64,000 nt of DNA from Chitinophaga sedimenti (GCF_023156195.1 NZ_JAKUKA010000001.1:3348001-3412000), one strand, 5' to 3'; positions 48,031-58,209 are shown, numbered from the stretch's first letter. Notes: generated from the letters alone by a model not told the origin. Numbers and translations are program-made.

Positions 48031-49083
48031 ATGAGCAGAATCAGCATCCTGTTAGTGGTATTGGCGGGCTTTTTTATGTCCGCCTGTAAGGATAAGAAGA
48101 AAAATCCCGCAGATGAAGACCGTCCGTTGACCTTTACGGAGTTTAGCGAATTGTTTCCCAAGGCGGCATTACCCTATAAAATATCGCCCGGGCTGTTGAA
48201 ATCGAAAACCGGCGACTCTGCGGCATTTAAGCCTAAGGTAGCCGCCCAGTTCCTGCCGGATACCTTATTGAGCGCAGCTTTCCAGAAAGAAAAACCGCGC
48301 ATCGTTCCACTGGCTTATTTCAAATCTTCTGACCTGCATTACGTGCTGGTGAAAGCCGCTGGCAAATCCACCACACAGGCTTACATCTGTTTGTACACGC
48401 CGAAAGGCCAGTTCCTGAACCGCCTCCTGGCCGGCGAAACCAAACCGGGTAGCGCGAAGGAAATTACGTCGACCATCGACAGCCGCTTCAATATTAAGGT
48501 CAGTACATCCGAGAAGCGCAGCGCCAGTTATACCGCCCTGCGCGAAGACACTTACGGCGCTTATGCCGATGGCAGCATTGCACTGATCATGACCAATTCC
48601 AGCGAACCAGTGTCCAATGGACTCTACAACCCGATCGATACCTTCCCGCACAAACATAAATTTTCCGGCGACTACCTCGCAGGAGAAAACAATATTGTAT
48701 CTGTCCGCGACGGCGAGGCGGGTAAAGAGTTTTTATTCTTTATCTCTTTATCGAAAGATAAAGGCGCCTGCCACGGCGAACTGGACGGCACGGCACGTAT
48801 CACGGGCGCTAATACCGCGCAGTACCGCGACAAGAACAGCGAATGCATCCCGGAATTCAAGTTCAGTACGGGTAAAGTAACGATCAGTGAAACAGGTTGC
48901 GGGGCTTACCGGGGCATTAAGTGTATGTTTGATGGAAGTTTTGTCAAGAAGAAAGAAGTAAAGAAAAAGAAAGCAGCAAAAAAGAAGGCTGCCCGAACGG
49001 AACGGACAGCCTTCTTTTTACTTATATCCAAGATACTTTCTCATCACCTTATCCTCCCCATAAATATCATCGTAAAACTGTAG
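48031..49083 (+). CDS. Lipoprotein of unknown function with Lys-rich tail
   Basis: Lipoprotein signal with lipobox GFFMSAC (Cys at residue 19) followed by KDKKKN. The mature domain (to about residue 310) has no family I recognise; it shows a TFTEFSELFPKAALPYKI start, alternating beta strands, and a Cys pair (GACHGEL, ISETGCGAYRGIKCMFDGSF). It ends in a Lys-rich tail (KKKEVKKKKAAKKKAA). The open frame runs to 49083, but the last 30 codons overlap a terminator hairpin and the 3' end of the convergent L,D-transpeptidase, so the true stop is probably near 48985-49000 and hidden by an indel in the A-rich run. Start by ATG at 48031. Confidence 0.65.
   Translation: MSRISILLVVLAGFFMSACKDKKKNPADEDRPLTFTEFSELFPKAALPYKISPGLLKSKTGDSAAFKPKVAAQFLPDTLLSAAFQKEKPRIVPLAYFKSSDLHYVLVKAAGKSTTQAYICLYTPKGQFLNRLLAGETKPGSAKEITSTIDSRFNIKVSTSEKRSASYTALREDTYGAYADGSIALIMTNSSEPVSNGLYNPIDTFPHKHKFSGDYLAGENNIVSVRDGEAGKEFLFFISLSKDKGACHGELDGTARITGANTAQYRDKNSECIPEFKFSTGKVTISETGCGAYRGIKCMFDGSFVKKKEVKKKKAAKKKAARTERTAFFLLISKILSHHLILPINIIVKL
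48981..49020. terminator. Hairpin between the lipoprotein and L,D-transpeptidase genes
   Basis: AAAGAAGGCTGcCC (48981-48994) pairs with GGACAGCCTTCTTT (49004-49017), flanked by A and T runs on both sides. Confidence 0.7.
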
Positions 49084-50667
49084 CTTGCCCTCTACACCTT
49101 CCGCGGTAAAATAGCGGATGTAAATCGGCATCCGCGTCCCCAGCGATACCACTTTCTTATCACCGCGGTTCAGCCAGGTCCTTAGGCTGTCGTACGACTT
49201 CGGTTCGTTACGCACCAGGTAATGCGCCAGGCTATCCCATTGCTGTACGCGTACGCAGCCGTGGCTCAGGGAGCGAAAGGCATTGTTGAACAGGCGGCGG
49301 TTATTGGTATCGTGCAGGTATACACTGTACTTGTTGGCAAAGTTAAATTTCATAATGCCGAGCGAGTTATCCAGGCCGTCCATCTGGCGCAGCACATAAG
49401 GGAAATTCCCCTTGCCGTATTTGCTCCAGTTGATGGAATCCGGATTTACGACCTGGTTGTCTTTATCTACTACCTCCGGTTTTTAGCGGCCAGGTAACCC
49501 ACATCTTTTTTGATGGCGGGCAACATCTCCTTAAACACAATACTATACGGCACGCGCCAGTAAGGATACAACACAAAGTTGGTCATCGTGCTGTTCAGGA
49601 TCGGCGTACGGGTACGCGGCGTACCAACAATTACGCGCGACGAAAACTGCAATGTATCGTTCTCCACAACGTCCATCCGGTAGCCGGGAATGTTTACCCA
49701 GATATAGCGGCGCGTCATGGTATCGGGCAGTTTACGCCAGCGGTCGAGATTTACGGCCGCCTGTACTTCCCAGTCCGCCATGCTGCGGTTCAACGCCTGC
49801 ACCGTACGCTTGCCGGCCACGCCGTCCGGGTAGATATTAAACTCTTTCTGGAATGCTTTTACCGCAGTTTTGACCAGGTTCGTATCTACTACCACCCCGG
49901 TCGTGTCCAGTGCCCGGACTGCACCAGCCGGTTTATGAGTTGGGTACGGAAGCCGGCGGTATCTGTGTACGTTTGCGGCAGGGTATCCCAGGTGCGGCTG
50001 CTGTACTGTGCTTTGAAGCTAAGTAACGCTTCTTTCAGTGCTACATAACCGGCGTGTTTAGGTTCCGGGCCATGCAATACGGTGAGTACGCGTTTTTCGG
50101 CCAGTGCGATGCTTAACAGGTCCACCAGCACCGTATCCGAAAAAGTGGAGTCGGTGCGAAACGTAACACTGTCACGCGGCGCTACACCGAAATGCAGATC
50201 GCCGGCCAGTTTAAGAAAAGCGTCGGAAAGCATCACGTCCATACGGGCCCATAGCGCCGCGTCTTTGCGGGCTTCTTTGCCGGATTTCAGTTGCTCGTAA
50301 CCTTCCAGTAGTGTTCTTGCATGATAACGTTCGGGAGCAGGCCATACTCGTCGGCCTTGCGGAGTAAAGCAATCAATGAATCCATGTTACTGCTCGCGGC
50401 GCCGCTTTTTGACCATTGGGGTGCGTTGCCGGTGCGGCTGTACGTCATTTGCAGGGCCGCTACACTTCGTACCGGTACGCTGTCTTCCATCTGTCCGTCA
50501 TTCCCGGCAATATAGTCCAGCCGTTCGGTGATGTTTTCCCTTATGACTTCTCCCAGCTCCCTTTCGTTCACTACGATCTGTTTTTCCCTGGGCGGGGTCT
50601 TTTTACCTCCGCAGGCAGTTATCAACAGGACCAAAAGCAGGGGTAAGTGTCTGATGATTTTTTCCAT
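49018..50667 (-). CDS. L,D-transpeptidase, YcbB/LdtD type lipoprotein (three frameshifts)
   Basis: About 550-residue cell-wall cross-linking enzyme. From the ATG at 50667: lipoprotein signal LLLVLLITAC, an N-terminal YcbB-type scaffold domain (ALQMTYSRTGNAPQWSKSG, MLSDAFLKLAGDLHFG), a peptidoglycan-binding domain (VKAFQKEFNIYPDGVAGKRTVQALN), then the YkuD catalytic domain (YIWVNIPGYRMDVVEND, GTPRTRTPILNSTMTNFVLYPYWRVP) with the active site LSHGCVRVQQWDSLAHYL (His and Cys). Breaks at about 50310 (CCCGAA for CCCGGAA), 49908 (G run) and 49476-49479 (AACCGGAGG for AACCTGGAGG). It forms 3-3 crosslinks from tetrapeptide stems. Confidence 0.92.
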
Positions 50668-50760
50668 TTCAGTTAACAGCTGTATAGTTGGGCTGCTAAA
50701 GTAGCATATTTGCAAATACCATGCTGTTGCGTATATGTTATTTTACGTTAATACAACTAA

Positions 50761-50792
50761 AATGCGCCGGCGTAAGTTTACACCGGCGCATT
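50761..50792 (-). terminator. 13-bp inverted repeat downstream of the small Cys peptide
   Basis: AATGCGCCGGCGT (50761-50773) and ACACCGGCGCATT (50780-50792), one mismatch, 6-nt loop; TTTTAG follows on the minus strand. Likely end of the metal-linked transcript. Confidence 0.55.
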
Positions 50793-50823
50793 GTTGGCCT
50801 TTAAGGAGTATTGCTTATAATAC

Positions 50824-50895
50824 TTACTTACAACAGTTCTTTTTCACGAACAGCGAACCGATAAATTTCAGCACGCTCATCATCACTTTAGCCAT
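50824..50895 (-). CDS. Candidate 23-residue Cys-containing small protein
   Basis: Reads MAKVMMSVLKFIGSLFVKK then NCCK and a TAA. It starts 2 nt after the stop of the beta-barrel gene (50898), on the same strand, and ends before a hairpin. The composition is an amphipathic helix with four Lys and a terminal Cys-Cys, consistent with a membrane-associated or metal-binding peptide. It is too short for standard gene callers. Tight spacing and the metal-linked neighbours support it; there is no homology evidence I can apply. Confidence 0.5.
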   Translation of the reverse strand: MAKVMMSVLKFIGSLFVKKNCCK

Positions 50896-50897
50896 TT

Positions 50898-51758
50898 TTA
50901 TTTGTGTTTAAAAGCATTAAATATATTATGCTCTATTCTAACGGTAAAACTACTGGGCATGTTGCGCACCATATTGCCCGCTAACTCCCACCGGTACGAG
51001 AGATCCAGCCGTGTGGTGCTATTGAAAATGAACTGGATGGCAGGTGCGATGTCCACGTAATTCCCCTTCACGCCATTGTCCACGTTTGCCTTACCGAGCA
51101 ACTCCACGTACAGGTTCAGGTTCGTTTGTTCGTAACTTTTATACGTTACCGGTAACGTCAGGTATCCGAACGACAGGCTGTAATTCAGCATATTACGGGA
51201 GAAGTTAGCTGTTAAATCGTTTTTGATGTTATTCGTAAAACGATTGTATGCCAACGTACCCGAAACTGCCATCTTGTGCACCAGTTTTGTGGCGATAATA
51301 CCACCGGAAATACCCGAGTTGTTGCCTTCCAGGTCTGCTTCGTTATTGGCGTAATTCAGCTCATTATGTTCACCGTCCGGCGCCGGGGTAAAGGGGTTAT
51401 CGATAATCGAGCCCTTTACATAGGCCGCCATGCGGAAATGCGCATGCGGTTCGTCCTGCGACAGGAAACGGTACTTGGCGTATATGGAGCCCCCTTCGAA
51501 GCGCGTGCCCGGCTGCATGGCATTGGCCATATAGCCTGTTACGTGCACCATAAACCGGCGATTAATCCCAAACATTACCTCCGGCTCAAAACGGAAAGCG
51601 GTACGACCATCATGCTCCATTTTGAAGAACTTATTGGTCATACGCAGGCCCACCGACCTTGCAGGCATATTGCTGGCGGGTTCGGAGGATACGTACAACT
51701 CCTGGGCCTGTGCCGGAAAGGCCGCACAGGTAAACAGCGCGATTAAAACTTTCTTCAT
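50898..51758 (-). CDS. Outer-membrane beta-barrel protein, metal-cluster associated
   Basis: Intact, 286 residues. Signal peptide MKKVLIALFTCAAFPAQAQ, then alternating beta strands with aromatic girdles ending in SSFTVRIEHNIFNAFKHK, consistent with a 12-14 strand barrel. It begins LYVSSEPASNMPARSVGLRMTNKFF, a sequence style I associate with uncharacterised Bacteroidota proteins next to HMA and copper genes. It starts 9 nt after the HMA gene stop and is followed by the 23-residue peptide. It may pass or sense metal or be a structural partner; function unknown. Confidence 0.75.
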   Translation of the reverse strand: MKKVLIALFTCAAFPAQAQELYVSSEPASNMPARSVGLRMTNKFFKMEHDGRTAFRFEPEVMFGINRRFMVHVTGYMANAMQPGTRFEGGSIYAKYRFLSQDEPHAHFRMAAYVKGSIIDNPFTPAPDGEHNELNYANNEADLEGNNSGISGGIIATKLVHKMAVSGTLAYNRFTNNIKNDLTANFSRNMLNYSLSFGYLTLPVTYKSYEQTNLNLYVELLGKANVDNGVKGNYVDIAPAIQFIFNSTTRLDLSYRWELAGNMVRNMPSSFTVRIEHNIFNAFKHK

Positions 51759-51767
51759 GTAAGCCGA

Positions 51768-52307
51768 TTAAATAGTTACATGGATCACGCGTTTGGAAGC
51801 TGCGCCGGATTTGCAGCAATCGGCCATAGTGCCGGTTTTGTAGCAGGGCATTTTCACCTGGCTGCTGTATTTCTTATAAACGGACGCCGATACGAAAGCC
51901 TTGTCTATCACCGTAATATCTTTTTCGCCCTGTAACACCTGGTCTTTTACGTTTACAAAGTGGAGGGTCTGGCCGGCAAACGGCACATGCGCGTCGTTGC
52001 TCACTTTCACTTTATCGAAATCGGCCGTCACCGTCAGTTTCGCCACAAAGAAGCCCGCATCTTCCACCTTTTTGCCGATGGCGTCGAGATCCACAGCCGC
52101 ATTGGGTTTAAAACTGAGGATAAAGGAAGTGGTATTCAGGTCGGTGTCGATTTTATCTACGAAAGGCAGGGTTTCCAGCGACTTCAAAGTAGCGCGGGAA
52201 CACATGGCGCAGGTAAGGCCGGATGCCTGTACGACTGCTTTTTTATATTGGGCCTGGGCGCCAAAAGCGATGGCGATAAATGCAATAAGCGCGATGAATC
52301 TTTTCAT
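51768..52307 (-). CDS. Secreted heavy-metal-associated (HMA) domain protein
   Basis: Intact, 179 residues. Signal peptide ending FGAQAQ, then an HMA ferredoxin-like domain with the metal-binding motif GLTCAMCSRATLKSLETLPF (CxxC) and a second betaalphabeta half (LDAIGKKVEDAGFFVAKL). The C-terminal 90 residues are beta-rich and end with further Cys (MPCYKTGTMADCCKSG). Predicted periplasmic or surface Cu(I)/Zn binder. It lies between HYC_CC_PP (91 nt upstream) and the beta-barrel gene (9 nt downstream), so the four genes look like one metal-handling unit. Confidence 0.88.
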   Translation of the reverse strand: MKRFIALIAFIAIAFGAQAQYKKAVVQASGLTCAMCSRATLKSLETLPFVDKIDTDLNTTSFILSFKPNAAVDLDAIGKKVEDAGFFVAKLTVTADFDKVKVSNDAHVPFAGQTLHFVNVKDQVLQGEKDITVIDKAFVSASVYKKYSSQVKMPCYKTGTMADCCKSGAASKRVIHVTI

Positions 52308-52398
52308 GACTGATCTTTTTGATGATTTTTAATACAAGCAGGTTGATACGATTGCGCGCAGCCGAAGCCGTCAACGCATTACAGGTGTTGCCTTAAAA

Positions 52399-52796
52399 TC
52401 AGATCAGGAATACGCAGTTACGTATAAAAAGAGGGGCCGTGGGAAGGTCTGGCGGCGCATGCAGCTGGTAGTTAAACTGCGCGGCATGGCTGCCCGGGAT
52501 GGCTGGTATTTGAAGCACCGCGACCGGCAGGGCCAGGTCGAGCGGCATCACCTCCGGGTGAAGAAGATTTTGGCGGCCTGGTGCGACTGATCCACTTTCA
52601 GGAACTTATGCACATCTTTACAGCAGTCACCGCCACCCTTCGCGCCGGGTTTGCCGCATTTGTTGCAGGCATCATCGTCGGCGTTATGGAATTTTACTGA
52701 TGCGATCTCGCCCATGCAATAATGCACGTTCACCGTGAAGCCACTGGTAATGGCCACGTACAAAACGGCAATAAATATGGTGAGCAATTTCTTCAT
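52399..52796 (-). CDS. HYC_CC_PP family protein (one frameshift)
   Basis: About 133 residues. The family is named for its three motifs, all visible here: HYC in NVHYCMGEIASVKF, CC in GKPGAKGGGDCCKDVHKFL, and PP in the C-terminal YQLHAPPDLPTAPLFIRNC, which is reached only after repairing a break at about 52567 (CCC to CC; HQAAQNLLHPEVMPLDLAL when read through). Signal-anchor at the N-terminus (LLTIFIAVLYVAITSGF). Family members occur beside copper and HMA genes in Bacteroidota; biochemical role unknown. The Cys pairs (CNKC, CC) suggest metal binding. Confidence 0.85.
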
Positions 52797-52870
52797 CTGT
52801 TACAAATGTAGGCATTTTCGCACAAATGCGACCCGCAGCCGGATGAACCCGCCTTTTGCGCGGATGGACC

Positions 52871-54842
52871 TTAGTTTACGAACCACCACCGGATACCCAG
52901 GCGGAACGAGAAGTTGTTACGCGGGTACAGCGGCGACGACATGTTATTCGTCCAAAGGAAGGTATTCAGGTTTTCGCCCCGCACAAATGCGTTAAACGAC
53001 TTAATGCGGAAGTGTACGAAGGCATGCACGTCCGGGTAGTTGCTGACGCGTTGCTGGTTCTGGTAAAAGAACTGGCCCACCAGCGGAGAATATCCGTCTG
53101 CGTTGTAATCTGTATTATAGCTGGCTTCCAGGCCGGTTACCAGGTTCAGGTTTTTATAGAGCACATCTTCATAAGTGAAGCGGTGGCGTGTCCATATGGT
53201 CGGCAATTGTACGGGCGAGTTGCCATGCAGCTGCTGGAACGCCAGGTCGGCATACCAGTGCAGGTTCCTTGCCGAAAAACGTTTGCTGAACACGATCTGC
53301 AGCATGTTAAACAGGGAGTTGAACTGTTTGGCGCCGGTATAGTTATCGAAATATGCAAAATTGTTGAATACGTAATAGTTGGCCACCAGGTTATACTGCA
53401 GGCGGTCGTTTTTCGCCGCGAACTGGAACAGGGTGATGTTTTCCTTATTCAGCCCCGTGTTCGTGATCAGCGTTCCCTGGTTGGTGCCAAAATAGCGGTA
53501 AGCGTACGATGGCTCGCGGTTCACATTGCGGAAAGTCAGCGCCACATTGCCCAACGCCGGGTTGAAGTAGCGGCTCAATGTACCGCTCACGTTGTAGTCG
53601 CCGGCATTTTCCCCTACGAGGTACAATTCGCCCTTTGCCGACAGGTCCCACTTCTGGTTTTTGGTCTTATTACGATATTCGCCGTGTATACTCAGGTTCT
53701 GAAACGTAATGTTATAGGCCGTGTCCGGGAACTCCCCTATCGTATTATCGAACCGCGCGCCCACACTGATAAAGTGCCCGAGATTCCCGCGGATCGGGAA
53801 CTGGATGAGCGAGAGGTCGTTCGAGATCGTGCGCCAGGTGTGCCGGGTACGCAGGGTATCAGTATCGGCGATGCCAAAACCATAGAACTGGCGGTAATAC
53901 GTACTGTCTACCTGCTCGTCGATAAACTCATAACGGGAATTGGTGTACGTTAACGTATGCTGCACCCGGAAGAAAGGATCGTACTGCCACACATCTGTAG
54001 TATCGTTGATGTGCAGGCTGTCGCCTTTACCCCAGTCGTAATGGTGCAGGAAACGTATGCTCATTTCCCGCGACATATTTTTAGTAGGAATGCTATTATT
54101 AAAGAACGAGAAGGATCCACCTCCCTCACCGCCAAGTCGTACCGGGATCAGGCGGCGGCGGTTGTAATCGGGATTTACCAGGAAGGTATCGCTGGTGATA
54201 CCGCCGTTTTCGCCACCCGTGAGCTTATTATTATAAAAGCTCAGGAAAGCGTGATAGCGCTTGTCTTTGCTGTTGTAACGGGCGGTGAGCCTTGCATTAT
54301 TATGGTCCGTATTCTGGTTTTTGAAGAAACCGGGAGAACTGATCTTGCGGAACTCAAAATTAAAGTTGAAACGCTCCGTGCGGTTTTGCGTGTGCTGCGC
54401 CTGGATCATCTGCTCCTGCATATTGCCGATCAGGTAACCCAGTTCCGTATACGGACGGTTGGTATAAAAAAACGCGCATCATCATGCGTAAACTTATAAA
54501 TATCGTAAGCATGAAAACCGGGGTCAAAGCCGGCGGTCATCCGGGGCGTAAAGATTAAGTTACGGGCGGGAGCGCCGTTGTTGCCGAGCGTAACAAAACT
54601 GTTAGGCACACGCAGGTACGTGCGGTACCAGTCGTTCAGCGAAGAGTCGAGGGTAAAATCGGTAGGCTCTCCCAGGAAGCGATAGCGGATCGTGAGTGTG
54701 TCCAGTTCATGCTCGTGCTTCGTTGTATCGCGCGTCATGGTGCCGCCTGCCCCTCCCATGCCGGAGAAGCGGCCGCCGTTAAACTGGGCCATTAGCGTGT
54801 GGCTGCAAAGCGTCAAAAAAGTATAATCCCTAGTTGCCTCAT
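52871..54842 (-). CDS. Putative porin, outer-membrane beta-barrel (two frameshifts)
   Basis: About 657 residues. From the ATG at 54842 a signal peptide reads MRQLGIILFLTLCSHTLMAQ once one T is restored at about 54819. The mature N-terminus has a glycine-rich stretch and LDTLTIRYRFLGEPTDFTLDSSL, then the family block DWYRTYLRVPNSFVTLGNNG and GFDPGFHAYDIYKFTHDDARFFYTNRP (break at about 54466, T run). The remainder is a long series of amphipathic strands ending NFSFRLGIRWWFVN, with an aromatic C-terminus typical of barrels. Matches the uncharacterised Bacteroidota putative porin family. Its ATG follows the PNP stop by one base. Confidence 0.85.
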
Positions 54843-54843
54843 C

Positions 54844-55665
54844 CTAAAGTTGTGCTATCAATTCCCTGAATATCAATGTTAATTTAGGCTCTGCCGCCTT
54901 CGCTGCCTCCAGTACTTCTTCGTGTGTAATGGTGTTTTCTTCCTCACGGATGCCCAGGTCGGTGATCACGCTCATGGCAAATACCTTTAATCCGGCATGC
55001 GCTGCCACGATCACTTCCGGCACAGTGCTCATTCCTACGGCGTCGCCACCGATGATGTGCATGAACTTATATTCAGCCCTGGTTTCGAAGGTGGGGCCCT
55101 GCACGCCTACATATACGCCGGTGTGCACGGGAATATTGTTCGCCGCCGCAATTGTACGGGCTTTGGCAACGAGGGATTTAGCATAAGGCTCGCTCATATC
55201 CGGGAAACGCGGCCCGAGGGCGTTGTTGTTCGGTCCTCTCAGGGGATGCTCAGGCTGCAGGTTAATATGATCGGTGATGATCATAAGATCGCCCACTGCA
55301 AAGGCGGCATTCATGCCGCCTGCGGCATTGCTCACCAGCAACGTACCAACACCCAGCGCTTTCATCACCCTTACCGGGAAAGTCACCTGCTGCATGCTGA
55401 ACCCTTCATAATAATGAAACCTACCGGCCATCACTACTACCGGCCGCCCCATGATCGTACCCAGGATCAGTTTACCATGATGCCCTTCTACGGTAGATAC
55501 GGGAAAGTGCGGAATATCGCCGTAAGGGATTTCCTTACGGTCGCTGATGTCATTAATAAGATTACCCAGGCCGCTGCCCAGGATAATGCCGGTTTCCGGC
55601 GCCTGCACGGCAAACTGCCTGATGTAGCCGGCCGATTCCTGAATTTGCTGTTGTAATCCGATCAT
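54844..55665 (-). CDS. punA: Purine-nucleoside phosphorylase
   Basis: Intact 273-residue trimeric (low-molecular-mass) PNP that phosphorolyses inosine and guanosine. Motifs: TGIILGSGLGNLIND (phosphate-binding Ser), FPVSTVEGHHGKLILG, VVVMAGRFHYYEGFSMQQV, LLVSNAAGGMNAAF, GVYVGVQGPTFETRAEYKF and GGDAVGMSTVPEVIVAAHAGL, VITDLGIREEENTITHEEV with the base-contacting Asn/Asp region. Salvage of purines in the cytoplasm. Divergent from sucC with 160 bp between; the porin gene follows immediately. Confidence 0.94.
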   Translation of the reverse strand: MIGLQQQIQESAGYIRQFAVQAPETGIILGSGLGNLINDISDRKEIPYGDIPHFPVSTVEGHHGKLILGTIMGRPVVVMAGRFHYYEGFSMQQVTFPVRVMKALGVGTLLVSNAAGGMNAAFAVGDLMIITDHINLQPEHPLRGPNNNALGPRFPDMSEPYAKSLVAKARTIAAANNIPVHTGVYVGVQGPTFETRAEYKFMHIIGGDAVGMSTVPEVIVAAHAGLKVFAMSVITDLGIREEENTITHEEVLEAAKAAEPKLTLIFRELIAQL

Positions 55666-55824
55666 ATACGGGTTGACACTAATTTAACATTCCGGCGGAG
55701 GTAAACGTCCCGGCCGGCATGCCGGCAAAGTTAATCCTATAAACCATACTAAAAATCCTAAATCAGAAATATGCCTCTGAATTTCGGCGATAATAGCCTA
55801 TTTTAGCACCCAAAATTTAGTCCG

Positions 55825-57036
55825 ATGAACTTACACGAGTACCAGGCGAAAGAACTGTTGAAAAAATATAATGTACCGGTACAGGAAGGTATTCCTGTCG
55901 ATACTCCGGAAGCAGCGGCAGAAGCTTACAAGCAATTGAAAGTGCAGTTCGGTAACGAATTTGCGGTAGTAAAGCCCAGATCCACGCCGGTGGCCGTGGT
56001 AAAGGTAAGATTAGAGGTTCAGAACAGCGTGGTGTAGCGGTAGGTAAAAGTTCCGAAGATATTAAAACGATCGCAGGCAAGATCTGGGCGGCACCCTGGT
56101 GACCATCCAGACCGGCGAAGCGGGTAAATTGGTAAACAAAGTACTGGTTGCACAGGACGTTTACTATCCCGGCGCAAACCCGGTTAAAGAGTTCTACCTC
56201 TCTATCCTGCTGGACAGAGCAAATGGTCAGAACGTAATCATGTATTCTACCGAAGGTGGTATGGACATTGAAGAAGTGGCCCACAACACACCCGACAAAA
56301 TATTCAAAGAGCTGGTTCACCCCGGTGGTCCGCTGCAAGGTTTCCAGGCGCGGAAAATCGCTTTCAACTTCGGTTTGAGCGGCGAAGCCTTCAAAAACAT
56401 GGTGAAGTTCGTAACCAACCTGTATAATGCATACGTTGGCCTGGATTGCGCGATGCTCGAAATCAACCCCTGTTCAAAACGTCCGATGAGAAAGTGATCG
56501 CAGTGGATTGTAAAATGAACCTGGACGACAACTCCCTGATGCGTCACCCCGACCTCGAGGCTATGCGCGACATCAACGAGGAAGATCCTACGGAAGTTGA
56601 AGCCAGCAAATTCAACCTGAACTACGTGAAACTGGACGGTAACGTAGGTTGTATGGTAAATGGCGCTGGACTGGCGATGGCTACCATGGACATGATCAAA
56701 CTGAGCGGCGGCGAACCTGCCAACTTCCCGGACGTAGGCGGTACCGCTAACGCACAAACTGTAGAAGCTGGTTTCCGCATCATCCTGAAAGATCCGAAAG
56801 TAAAAGCGATCCTCATCAACATCTTCGGCGGTATCGTTCGTTGCGACCGTGTTGCCCAGGGTGTGATCGACGCTTACCAGTCTATCGGTAACATCGAAGT
56901 ACCTATCATCGTTCGACTGCAGGGTACCAACGCCGCAGAAGCGAAAGCACTGATCGAACAGAGCGGCCTGAAGGTACAGTCTGCCATCCTCCTGAGCGAG
57001 GCAGCTGCACTGGTAAACAAAGCTGTAAGCGCGTAA
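55825..57036 (+). CDS. sucC: Succinate-CoA ligase (ADP-forming) subunit beta (three frameshifts)
   Basis: ATP-grasp subunit of succinyl-CoA synthetase, about 405 residues. Start at 55825: [20 protein letters not shown]; then [18 protein letters not shown] (after a missing G at about 55988), [17 protein letters not shown] (missing C at about 56090), [49 protein letters not shown] (missing C at about 56468), [22 protein letters not shown] and [20 protein letters not shown]. The partner sucD is not in the window. TATTTTAG near 55800 could be the -7 box. Essential TCA enzyme; the breaks are read as errors. Confidence 0.94.
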
Positions 57037-57056
57037 TTTTACGCCAAGATAAAACG

Positions 57057-57087
57057 AACGCCGTGGGAGCCATCCCACGGCGTTTTT
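57057..57087 (+). terminator. Terminator after sucC
   Basis: 12-bp stem AACGCCGTGGGA / TCCCACGGCGTT with a 4-nt loop, then TTTGTTT. Confidence 0.9.
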
Positions 57088-57176
57088 GTTTATACGAAAA
57101 TTGCCGAATGCTGCGTTTTTAAGTAATTTCGATCCATCCATCCTGCCTTTTTATTTACTGTTTTATTTTTAGTTAG

Positions 57177-58209
57177 ATGCAACGCATTCGCAGCTTCTTT
57201 TGTTCTGCTCCGGCGCCCACATCCCTATGCTTGAGCGCGCACCGGTAGAAACCAACAAATACGCAGGTATTGGTGGCACCATCTTTTCACGGGACTTCTT
57301 GCCGCACTCTCGGGCGGCTACGCGCTATGGACCGTTTTCAGCCAGTGGTGGGCCGCACTGTTGTTCGGCGCAGTATGGGGACTCATGATCTTTAACCTGG
57401 ACCGGTACATCGTGTCCAGCATGAAAAAGAGAGATAACATTGGCGGAGAATTCCTGATGGCCCTCCCTCGTTTAGTCCTGGCCGTAATTATCGCCATGGT
57501 GATTTCCAAACCGCTGGAACTGAAAATCTTTGATAAAGAGATCCAGGCGGAACTCATTATCATGGAACAGAAAACGTTTAAGGAACAGGAGGATAAAGTG
57601 AAAGCCCGTTATACCGACCGCATCGCCGGGTTAAACGCCGCTATCGACAAAGCCAAGGGCGAAGTAGTAGCCCAAGGCGCCCGCCGCGATACGCTGATGC
57701 TTCTCGCCCAGCAGGAAGCCGATGGAACGGGCGGTTCCCGCATCCGGAACCTCGGCCCTATCTATAAAGCAAAAAAGACCGATGCCGATATCGCCGCCGG
57801 GGCTTATGATACGCTCAGCGCACATAACAACGCCCTCATCGCCGGCTACCTGCAGGAAATTTCGGCCACCGACTCCACCATTAAAGCCACCATCACCGAT
57901 TTAAAACGTGGCCACCTCGACGGGTTCGCATCACGCATGGACGCTTTAGGACATCTGACGGACAACTCCGCACCTATCCGCTACGCCAACTGGTTTATCA
58001 TTTTGCTTTTTATTGCGATTGAAACCGCGCCCGTGTTTGTGAAACTGATCTCTCCGCGCGGCCCATATGACGAATTGCTCGAACAACATGAGTATGCGTT
58101 CATCATGCATAAAAAAGAGAGGAAGGCCATGCTGACGATGGAAACCGATGAACGACTGACGATTGCACAGGCAGCGCGTGAAAAGCGGGTGAAAGAGTTT
58201 ACGGAATAA
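57177..58209 (+). CDS. DUF4407 membrane protein (two frameshifts)
   Basis: About 345 residues. The ATG at 57177 reads MQRIRSFFLFCSGAHIPMLERAPVETNKYAGIGG once a base is corrected in the T run at about 57198; a second break at about 57292 (T run) restores TIFFTGLLAALSGGYALWTVF. Four helices are seen: two near the N-terminus, one in ALPRLVLAVIIAMVISKPLELKIF (residues about 100-123), and one late (WFIILLFIAIETAPVFVKLI); a long Ala/Lys-rich coiled coil lies between the third and fourth (residues about 130-260). Matches the DUF4407 family of Bacteroidota; function unknown. Confidence 0.8.

Noticed and set aside
52856..53953. 365-residue plus-strand ORF opposite the putative porin
   Set aside because: Antisense shadow with no domain features; the porin reading has signal peptide and barrel pattern.
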